Source: Candidatus Poribacteria bacterium
GTDB taxonomy: Bacteria; Poribacteria; WGA-4E; GCA-2687025
Reading direction: 5' to 3'
Assembly: GCA_002687025.1 (NCBI GenBank)
Contig: NYZG01000141.1
Location: 1-11,639, forward strand
Length of the DNA stretch: 11,639 bases
The notes beneath the pieces were generated by a model. The model ran no database searches. It was not told the origin of the DNA and worked only from the letters and a program-made list of their open reading frames with translations. Of this stretch, positions 1 through 6,376 are shown piece by piece. Made by a program: the position numbers and the translations under genes. The stretch's first letter is position 1. Every line of letters begins with the position of its first letter.

Positions 1-843
1 AACCACCCGAACATGAGCGCTGACTTCATCGACCGTGACGGCGACGGCCGCGCCGACGGTGGGTTCTGGGGTCTCCATCAGCTGATCGACGCCGCCGAGA
101 CGTGGGGGCTGGGCATACTCGCCGACGCGCCGTTCTACATCCGCAAGGACCGCGATGGGAACGAGCAGGTGCGGCATCGCCGCGAGGTGATCTGGCTGCA
201 GATGCTCAACCGAGGGCATCGGTACTGGTGCGTCGCGGTGTCCGACGCTCACACCGTGCATGGGAACGGCGTCGGCGGGTGGAGGACGTACGTCCCGAGC
301 TCCACCGACGAGCCCGCGGAGATCGACTGGAAAGAGATCGTCGAGAACGCGAAGGCCGGCCGCATGATGATAAGCAATGGGCCGTTCCTCGAAGTCGAGA
401 CCGTCGACGGCGCGATCTCCGGCGGCGCCACGCGAGTGAACAAGGCCGCGCGCCTGCGCGTGAAGGTACAGACGACCGACTGGGTCGACATAGATCGCGT
501 GCAGGTGCTGGTGAATGGACGCCAGCGCGAAGATGTGAACTTCACGCGCGCATCGCACCCAGACATGTTCGCCGACGGCGTCGTGAAGTTCGACAACGAG
601 ATCGAAGTCGCCCTGAGTGAGGACGCTCACCTGATCGTGGTCGCCTTCGGGGAGGGGCACAACCTCAAGACGGGCTACGGTAGCAGCTCGCAATCCGGCA
701 TGAACCCCTGCGCCTACATCAACCCGATCTACGTCGACGTGGACGGCGGCGGATTCACACCCAACGGCGACAGCCTCGGCTACCCGCTGCCCGTCGGTGG
801 GCTGAGCGTCGCGGAGGCCAAGCTGTTGCTGGGAACGGAGTAG
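1..843 (+). CDS. CehA/McbA-family metallohydrolase (PHP superfamily), C-terminal part
   Basis: The reading frame is open from the first base, so the gene begins upstream of the window; the Met at base 13 is internal. The 280 visible residues carry an Asn-His-Pro at residues 1-3 and a calcium-loop-like DRDGDGRADGGF at 11-22. A Ser-Asp-Ala-His metal-ligand motif (D82, H84) follows the helix WLQMLNRGHRYW, and SNGPF lies at 125-129. This order is typical of the CehA/McbA branch of PHP phosphoesterases. Members include carbaryl hydrolase, but most have unknown substrates. The part after about residue 135 looks like a beta-sandwich tail. The N-terminal PHP metal ligands, and any signal peptide, lie outside the window. 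The family call is firm and the substrate is unknown. The next gene, a sulfatase, starts 206 bp downstream on the same strand. Confidence 0.85.
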   Translation, partial: NHPNMSADFIDRDGDGRADGGFWGLHQLIDAAETWGLGILADAPFYIRKDRDGNEQVRHRREVIWLQMLNRGHRYWCVAVSDAHTVHGNGVGGWRTYVPSSTDEPAEIDWKEIVENAKAGRMMISNGPFLEVETVDGAISGGATRVNKAARLRVKVQTTDWVDIDRVQVLVNGRQREDVNFTRASHPDMFADGVVKFDNEIEVALSEDAHLIVVAFGEGHNLKTGYGSSSQSGMNPCAYINPIYVDVDGGGFTPNGDSLGYPLPVGGLSVAEAKLLLGTE

Positions 844-1049
844 ACCGCGCGCGGGCGGCGCACTCGATGGCGACGGCCGTCAGTACCACGTAGGTGACGC
901 GCCGCGCGACGCGCATTTCCTTGCGGATCGGGGGGCGTCCGGCCGCTGCGGTGACGCTGCCATCGGCCCGACGACCGTCGGCTATTGCTTGCCTGACCGC
1001 CGACACTGACAATGCCGCCAAGCGCGCCACACGCACACCGGATTCAATC

Positions 1050-2468
1050 ATGAGCAGTCGCCCACACATCATCTACATCCTGTCCGACGAGCATAACGGC
1101 AATGCGATGGGCCACACGGGCGACGCGAACGTCCGCACGCCCAACATGGACCGGCTCGCCGCCGAGGGCGGGAGCTTCACGAACGCGTACTCGAACTGCC
1201 CCATCTGCACGCCGTCGCGAGGCACGATCTTCTCCGGCCGCCACGCGCACGCGGGTCCGGTGCAGTTCTTCTTCGACGTCTTCCCGCCGACCGCCCCCAG
1301 CACGGCCACGATGCTCCGTGAGGAGGGCTACCACACGGCGTATTTCGGCAAGTGGCACTGCGGCGTGGTCAACAACCAGAATCCGCCCGACGTGCGCGAG
1401 AACCCCGACGATTTCACGCGGTGGCCCATGCGGACGCCGGAGTACCATCGTGGCGGCTTCCAGGACTGGTACGGCTTCGAGGTCAACAACGCGCCGTTCC
1501 AGGGCTTCTACTACCACGAGGGCGAAGAGAACCCGCGCCGCATGGAGAAGTACCAAACGGACGAACTCACCGACCTCGCCCTCGCGTATCTCGACGCATA
1601 CGATCGCGACGAGCCGCTGTTCCTCGTGCTATCCGTCGAGCCGCCGCACTTCCCGCTGGAGGCGCCGGACGAATACAAGCGCTGGGACCCGGACGACCTC
1701 GCCACGCGACCCACGTTCGCCGACTCGCCCCGGATGCGTGAGCAACTCGCGACGTATTACGCCATGATCGAGAACCTGGATCACAACATCGGCCGCGTCA
1801 TGTCCGCGATCAGAGAGTCCTCGAGCTTCGCGGGGAACACCGCCACCGTCTACTTCTCGGATCACGGCGACTTCATGGGTCACCACGGCGTCATCAACCG
1901 CAAGGAGAACCCGCATCAGGAATCGGTGCGGATTCCCGCGATCTTCCACTGGCCGGGGGCCATCCCCGCGCAGGGCAGCCGGTCGGAGATGTTCAGCCTG
2001 GTCGACATGGCGCCGACGACGTTGGGGATGCTAGGAGTCGAGGCGCCGGAGCACGTTCAGGGGATGGACTTCTCACCCGCGCTACGGGGTGGCGACGTGT
2101 CGGCGCCGGACGCCGTGCTGCTGGAGATGTGCGGCAATCCCCGATGGGGCCTCGACTTCCTCGACTGGCGAGGCCTCGTCACTGAGCGATGGAAGTACGC
2201 CTACTTCGAGACCGGCCACGAGCTGCTCTTCGACCTCGACGCGGACCCGCACGAGGAGACGAATCTCGCCGAGACGGACACCGAGACTCGTGACCACCTG
2301 CGCGCCCGGCTGTTGAGTCTCCTGCGTGAGACGCGCGAGCCGTACTTCGACGTGCTCATCGAACACGGCGTGCAGATGGCGACCCCGGTGCTCGACGTGT
2401 CCGGCGCTCGGCCGGGAGGCATCGCGCCCACGTGGGACGGCACGATCGTGTCGCCAGGGGATCGGTAA
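1050..2468 (+). CDS. Sulfatase, Cys-type formylglycine-dependent (alkaline phosphatase superfamily)
   Basis: This 472-residue protein hydrolyses a sulfate ester or sulfamate; the substrate cannot be read from sequence. The core signature CTPSR lies at 53-57, with C53 the residue oxidised to formylglycine. Other conserved sites are the metal-binding Asp-Glu at 13-14 (LSDEHN), GKWH with K101 and H103, EPPH ending at H200, SDHGD with D271 and H272, and a later Lys near 285. The length is normal for the family. I chose ATG 1050 over an upstream GTG at 894 because the fold starts immediately (RPHIIYILSDEHN) and the extra 52 residues look like noise; no strong ribosome-binding site marks either. 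There is no signal peptide, so it is probably cytoplasmic. Modification of C53 needs a formylglycine-generating enzyme encoded elsewhere. An uncharacterised arylsulfatase or choline-sulfatase-like role is likely. Confidence 0.95.
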   Translation: MSSRPHIIYILSDEHNGNAMGHTGDANVRTPNMDRLAAEGGSFTNAYSNCPICTPSRGTIFSGRHAHAGPVQFFFDVFPPTAPSTATMLREEGYHTAYFGKWHCGVVNNQNPPDVRENPDDFTRWPMRTPEYHRGGFQDWYGFEVNNAPFQGFYYHEGEENPRRMEKYQTDELTDLALAYLDAYDRDEPLFLVLSVEPPHFPLEAPDEYKRWDPDDLATRPTFADSPRMREQLATYYAMIENLDHNIGRVMSAIRESSSFAGNTATVYFSDHGDFMGHHGVINRKENPHQESVRIPAIFHWPGAIPAQGSRSEMFSLVDMAPTTLGMLGVEAPEHVQGMDFSPALRGGDVSAPDAVLLEMCGNPRWGLDFLDWRGLVTERWKYAYFETGHELLFDLDADPHEETNLAETDTETRDHLRARLLSLLRETREPYFDVLIEHGVQMATPVLDVSGARPGGIAPTWDGTIVSPGDR

Positions 2469-2510
2469 GGCGCGGCGACGACGACGACGGTGGGCTGGGC
2501 CGGTACGTGG

Positions 2511-2548
2511 TGAAGGGAAGCCACTTTTGCGCTCGCGGCTTCCCTTCA
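2511..2548. repeat. Perfect 12-bp inverted repeat, possible right-end hairpin of the RNA element
   Basis: TGAAGGGAAGCC at 2511-2522 is the exact reverse complement of GGCTTCCCTTCA at 2537-2548, with a 14-base loop. It lies 42 bp after the sulfatase stop and forms the 3' end of the candidate minus-strand RNA. No T-tract follows on either strand, so it is not a canonical Rho-independent terminator, though it could slow polymerase or protect the sulfatase mRNA 3' end. A terminal subterminal hairpin is typical of IS200/IS605-type element ends, which fits the HEARO reading. Confidence 0.7.
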
Positions 2549-2918
2549 GATGTCCGGCTCCATGATCGCCCTTTCAGGTGCTATCGTGTCGTCGGAGCTC
2601 CCTTCGCGCGCTGCTCACATCCTCGGGAGGGGCCGTCGCCGTCTCGCCCGCTCCGGTCACGTCTGCAGGCTACTCACGCTTACGCTGCCGACCTGAGTCC
2701 CAGGGCTGCCGCCGAGGGGCTAACCGGTCGATTCGCCTGTCCCGCGTCCTGCCGTCCCGAGTCGGAAACTCATGCCGTTGTTTCTGCTGACAGTGCCTGT
2801 CGGGTTGCGCGTCGCCCGTCGTAGGGGTCGATCAGCGCGTATTAGCTAGTCAGCCGGTTCCCGGCGATGTGTCCCGCGCCTCGTAGCGAAGGTGGCTTTC
2901 GCCGTTGCCTCCGCTCAC
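2511..2918 (-). ncRNA. Structured RNA, candidate ORF-less HEARO / IscB omega-RNA-like element
   Basis: The intergenic DNA between the sulfatase and the DUF5916 gene holds at least seven hairpins in about 410 bp. Read 5' to 3' on the minus strand: 2918-2883 is a 10-bp stem (GUG, bulged A, GCGGAGG with CCUUCGCUAC) enclosing GGC-GAAA-GCC, a GNRA-capped helix; 2865-2853 is GCCGG-GAA-CCGGC; 2838-2807 is a two-part stem with GCGC closing arms; 2801-2789 is GACAG-GCA-CUGUC; 2771-2759 is GAGU/ACUC; 2704-2692 is CCUG/CAGG; 2548-2511 is a 12-bp terminal hairpin. The opening GUGAGC helix with GGCGAAAGCC, followed later by ACCCGACAGG and AGAAACAAC, resembles my memory of HEARO RNAs, the omega-RNAs of IscB transposon nucleases. 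No IscB or HNH frame is present, so this would be a stand-alone copy. Structure is well supported; the family name is inference. Group II intron debris is a weaker alternative. Confidence 0.5.
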
Positions 2919-2922
2919 TCCA

Positions 2923-2952
2923 TATATAGCCATCGCCGGTTGCGCCCTGCAA
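2923..2952 (-). promoter_or_regulatory. Possible sigma70-type promoter for the structured RNA
   Basis: On the minus strand TTGCAG (2952-2947) is followed after 18 bases by TATATA (2928-2923). The predicted start falls near 2916, at the first bases of the first RNA hairpin. The TATATA is an AT-rich pocket in otherwise GC-rich DNA. If the RNA is an omega-RNA, the guide would be expected 5' of the hairpin and would overlap this promoter, so the two readings compete. Confidence 0.35.
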
Positions 2953-3021
2953 GGCCGAAACCGACCTTCAGCGTGCGATTCGCTACGCGCGACGCGCTCC
3001 TCGCCCCTGAGCTCCGCCGGC

Positions 3022-5142
3022 TTACAGGTTGAGGAAGTACACGAGCTTCCCGATGACCGCGCGATCCCTCACCTCGCCCGCCTCCCAGAGCTCCTTGTAG
3101 ACGATGTACAGGTCGCTGCCGGGCTGATACGTGTAGCGCAGCAGCGCGTTCCCGCGGACGCGGTCGCTGTCGTCGTTCCACTGCAGGAACAGCTTCACGA
3201 ACATGTCCGGCGAGAACGTGTAGATCGCGCGGCCGTTCACCGCGTTCGTCGTGAACGCGCCCGCGGGCAGGGAAACGGAGTTGTAATCGTAGTCCGCCGT
3301 GATGAGGAGGCTGGGCGTCGGGCGGACGTGACCGCGTGCGTTCACGGATCGTCTCGTGCCGCCGTAGAAGCCCGAGGTCTCGGAGATGGTCATGAGCCGC
3401 ACGACCCGCCGTTCGTCTGTCCCGAAGTGGAAGCCGTATGTTCGCCAGGTGTGCATGCCGGCGGGGATGACGACGCCCTCGCGGATCTCCCACGGCTGAT
3501 CGAGAAAGGACCAGTCGCGATTGGTCCAGACGTTCGTGGCGTCGCCACTCTCGAATTGCAGCTCCAGACGCGCGTTTGCGGATCTGTCCAGGACTTGACC
3601 GTCGCGATCGCCGGTGAGGTTGTACCCCGTGTGGAGCGCGACGGAGCGAAACGTCGGGTCGTGCAGGCGCACACTGTGCGTCGCGAACGCTCCGCCGTCC
3701 CGTATCCCCGTGCGCCTGATGAATCCCATCTCGGCGTTGAAGTCGGGGCCGGTGTCGCTGAAGTGCCCGCCCGCGAACGTATGCTCACCACTCCACATGG
3801 CGTCGACGTTCATGGCCATGTCATCGCCCCCGACGCCTTCCGTCCACGTCTGCGCGACGGCTCCGCTGAGCTTGATCTCGCGCGTGGGGTTGTAGCGGAA
3901 GTCCGCCGCGGCGGTCTGGTTGCTCGACCCGTCGGAAGGCGTCTTCCCCAGCAGGACGAAACCCGCGGACGACGACTTCAGCAAGTCACGCTTGACGCGT
4001 AGCGCGGAGAAGTTCGTCGTCGGGACATCTTCCACGTCGTCGGTCTGCACGCTCAGGAGCCCGACCGATTGCCCCCCGGCCTTTCCGGTGAGCTTCATGC
4101 CGGCGAGAATCGGCGTTTCACGACCGCCCGCGCTGCCGATACGCCGCGTGTACAGCAGCGGCATGGGCATGTCGAAGATGCCGACGCCCTCCAGGAAGAA
4201 CGGGCGCTTCTCCTCGAAGAACAGGTCGAAGCGGCTGAGGTTCACGTTCTCATCGTCCGCCTCGATCTGCGCGAAGTCGGTGTTGACCGTCGCGTCCAGC
4301 GTGAGACCCGACGTCACGCCGTACTTGATGTCCAGGCTTGGCTTCGCGAGGCCGTCGTACTCGGTCTCGTCGCCGTAGGCGGCGTCGACGCCGGCGCCGA
4401 AGGACGGGCGTAGTTCGACCCGGCGGCTGTGGGGTAGGTCGCGCAGGCCCACCAGCAGGCCCGCGTCCGCGAGCGTCGACACGTTGTCCGACACGATCGA
4501 TGACCAGGCGGAGTCCTCACCGACCCGCCTGATGCGGCGCCCGATGTTGAAGCCCCACACCTGCTCCTCGTCGCCGGGATAGCGCAACTGTCGGAAGGGG
4601 ATGGCGAACTCGGCGGACCATCCGCCCGCATGCTTGACGGCGGCACACTCCCACACGGCATCCCAGCTGCTGTGGAAGCCGGCGCCGTTATCGGTTACGC
4701 GCGCGTCGATGTAGACGCCGATGGGGTTTGTGCCGAAGTAGTAGGCGGTGCGCTTGTCGTGGAAAGTGTCGAGTACGAACCGGAGGTAGTCGTTGACCTC
4801 CCACACGTGGTAGTCGCGGCGCATCTCGGTGCCGATCACGCCGTCGAGGTCGGTGTCGAGGCAGTCGGCGGCGATATACAGGTTCTCGTCATCGTACGCG
4901 ACGTAGACGATCGTCTGCTGGCTGCTCTTCTCGCCGCGGTCGGGATGGTTGCGAATGAAGTCGCTGGAGCCTTCCGCCTGGGTCCATGCCTCGTCGTCCA
5001 GAATGCCGTCAAGCTCTGGCGGGGTGGACACACGCGCGGCGACTATCTGCCGTCTGTGCGCGTCCTCGGGAGCGATGTCAGGTGATGCGATGGCGAACGC
5101 TGCCAGAAGGAGGAGTGCGCAGGGAGGGCCGATGCTTTTCAC
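3022..5142 (-). CDS. Secreted CBM9-like domain plus DUF5916 outer-membrane barrel protein
   Basis: This 706-residue protein starts at GTG 5142 with a short Sec signal peptide (Lys2, then a hydrophobic core ending near AIAS at 17-20). Residues about 35-235 form a carbohydrate-binding family 9-like beta-sandwich: ELDGILDDEAW at 43-53, then YVAYDDENLYIAADC, and GGWSAEFAIPFRQLRY. From about 240 onward is DUF5916, recognised by LDIKYGVTSGLTLDATVNTD, NLSRFDLFFEEKRPFFLEG (EKRPFFLEG at 311-319) and YTRRIG. The rest consists of alternating amphipathic strands ending in GKLVYFLNL, as expected for an outer-membrane barrel. The family is widespread in Bacteroidota and marine Gram-negatives and has no firmly established function; binding or uptake of a glycan is a guess. 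No good ribosome-binding site precedes the GTG. It is transcribed alone, with 151 bp separating it from the kinase gene upstream. Confidence 0.93.
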   Translation of the reverse strand: MKSIGPPCALLLLAAFAIASPDIAPEDAHRRQIVAARVSTPPELDGILDDEAWTQAEGSSDFIRNHPDRGEKSSQQTIVYVAYDDENLYIAADCLDTDLDGVIGTEMRRDYHVWEVNDYLRFVLDTFHDKRTAYYFGTNPIGVYIDARVTDNGAGFHSSWDAVWECAAVKHAGGWSAEFAIPFRQLRYPGDEEQVWGFNIGRRIRRVGEDSAWSSIVSDNVSTLADAGLLVGLRDLPHSRRVELRPSFGAGVDAAYGDETEYDGLAKPSLDIKYGVTSGLTLDATVNTDFAQIEADDENVNLSRFDLFFEEKRPFFLEGVGIFDMPMPLLYTRRIGSAGGRETPILAGMKLTGKAGGQSVGLLSVQTDDVEDVPTTNFSALRVKRDLLKSSSAGFVLLGKTPSDGSSNQTAAADFRYNPTREIKLSGAVAQTWTEGVGGDDMAMNVDAMWSGEHTFAGGHFSDTGPDFNAEMGFIRRTGIRDGGAFATHSVRLHDPTFRSVALHTGYNLTGDRDGQVLDRSANARLELQFESGDATNVWTNRDWSFLDQPWEIREGVVIPAGMHTWRTYGFHFGTDERRVVRLMTISETSGFYGGTRRSVNARGHVRPTPSLLITADYDYNSVSLPAGAFTTNAVNGRAIYTFSPDMFVKLFLQWNDDSDRVRGNALLRYTYQPGSDLYIVYKELWEAGEVRDRAVIGKLVYFLNL

Positions 5143-5293
5143 GCCTATGTCCCGGGTTCTGTGACGTCGGTCTGGGTCTGTGTATGCGGCCGTCCGGCTT
5201 CGCGTCTAGTTGGATACGTCGCGAAAGCGCCCGCGATTGCACGCGTTCCGCGCTGCCGATGTTCCAGATGGACCAAGCGGCGGATCGCGATGG

Positions 5294-6349
5294 CTAGATG
5301 AGACCTGCCGCGCAGGCGGCGCTGAAGAGATCGATGGTCTCCGCGGACAAGGCAGGCAGCGGCCTAACGCGTTCGTACCCGGCCGCAAATGCCTCCCGGA
5401 GCCCCTCGGCCACCTCGTCGGCGAAGAGCAGCGCGATATCGGCGGCGAAGTAGCCCCACCGTAGCCCACCCCAGTCCACGATGCACACACCGTCCGAACC
5501 GTCGAGGACGTTGAGGCCGGTCAGGTCGCCGTGGATGAGACCGACGTCTGGATACTCATGGCTCAGCATCGTCAATGTCGGGACCAGCCGGGACATCGGC
5601 GCGCCGTGAACGTCCCCCACCTCCTCCATGGCCCGTGTCACGGCGGACAGCCCACGCCTCGGCGTCTGGAACCACTCCGGCGGGCAGAACAGCTCCGACG
5701 CGGCGTGCATTCTGCCGATCGCCTCACCAACGCGCTCGTACAGACACCCGTCCTTCCCCTCGCCTGGAATCAGTTGGAGGGGCGCCGCGTCGACCCACGT
5801 GCGCACGACCGCGTGGCGGCGTCCGTCGTCCAGGGCGTCGGGTATCTCGACAATTGCCCGGCCGTCCGCCGCGCGTACGGTATCTGGCACACCCACGCCG
5901 GACGCGCGCAGCGTGTCCAGCCAGACGCACTCGGAACGCACGCGGTCGTACGGCCGGTCGCGGTGGTGCAGGCGGAGCGTGTAACGCGTGCAATCGGCCA
6001 CGACGAGATACAGCGGGCTGTCTCCGTCGCACCCTCCCGCGCATTCGACTCGCGCGCCGTCCAGGCCGTACTCGCGAGCGACGGCCGCCACGGTCCCATG
6101 GTCTCGCAACAGCGAGGCGATGCTCGCGTCGTCGTATCGGCGCGAACACCAGTAATGATTCAGGTTACGATTCGCGACGATGAGTTGACGCCTCTGCTCG
6201 TCGGTGAGGCCGGCGAACGCGGTCGGCGCCCCGTCGGTCCAGAATCCCCCGCACGACTCGTCGCACCGGTAGCGATGCCCGTCGGTGTCGGCATGGTACT
6301 CGTGCGGGACCTCGCGGCCGCATAGCGGGCATGGAGCTGTGTCAGGCAT
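5294..6349 (-). CDS. Zinc-ribbon plus APH/homoserine-kinase-type phosphotransferase
   Basis: This 351-residue protein has two parts. Residues 7-33 hold four cysteines, CX2C-X18-CX3C (CPLC and CDESC), typical of a zinc ribbon. From about residue 90 onward is a kinase fold of the APH (aminoglycoside/homoserine phosphotransferase) family: N-lobe YTLRLHHRD near 123-131, an alpha-C-type Glu at 140 (SECVWL), the catalytic loop HGDLTGLN at 273-280 (H273, D275, N280), and IVDWGG with the metal-binding Asp at 292. The catalytic residues are intact, so a real kinase is likely; the substrate (small alcohol, amino acid, sugar or drug) cannot be told. The beta-3 Lys position appears to be Arg, as in many APH relatives. 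The gene starts 27 bp after the RND pump stop, so the two are probably cotranscribed. A resistance role is possible but not shown. Confidence 0.85.
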   Translation of the reverse strand: MPDTAPCPLCGREVPHEYHADTDGHRYRCDESCGGFWTDGAPTAFAGLTDEQRRQLIVANRNLNHYWCSRRYDDASIASLLRDHGTVAAVAREYGLDGARVECAGGCDGDSPLYLVVADCTRYTLRLHHRDRPYDRVRSECVWLDTLRASGVGVPDTVRAADGRAIVEIPDALDDGRRHAVVRTWVDAAPLQLIPGEGKDGCLYERVGEAIGRMHAASELFCPPEWFQTPRRGLSAVTRAMEEVGDVHGAPMSRLVPTLTMLSHEYPDVGLIHGDLTGLNVLDGSDGVCIVDWGGLRWGYFAADIALLFADEVAEGLREAFAAGYERVRPLPALSAETIDLFSAACAAGLI

Positions 6350-6376
6350 GCAACACCATCCGACGTGCAGACCGGG

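Noticed and set aside
894..1049. 52-residue N-terminal extension of the sulfatase from a GTG at 894
   Set aside because: The extension is Arg/Ala-rich with no signal peptide or homology feature, while the sulfatase fold begins right after ATG 1050.
755..1072. 105-residue minus-strand frame between the first two genes
   Set aside because: It overlaps the ends of both plus-strand genes, has no ribosome-binding site that I can see and matches no family I recognise.
2511..2548. Rho-independent terminator or integron attC site
   Set aside because: There is no T-tract on either strand for a terminator, and no attC core-site bases (GTT/AAC) flank the stem.
2432..2824. Two overlapping plus-strand frames (2432-2824 and 2578-2790) as small proteins
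   Set aside because: Both lack ribosome-binding sites and recognisable domains, and they run antisense to the hairpin-rich RNA region, the first also overlapping the sulfatase end.
2500..2950. Remnant of rRNA (antisense) or a group II intron
   Set aside because: A few short strings, such as ATTAGCTAGTC and CTGAAGGGAAGC, recall these RNAs, but the flanking signature segments and order do not match and no domain V or reverse transcriptase is present.
2905..4002. 365-residue frame antisense to the DUF5916 gene
   Set aside because: Its composition is that of a GC-rich shadow frame and it lies opposite a clearly recognised protein.
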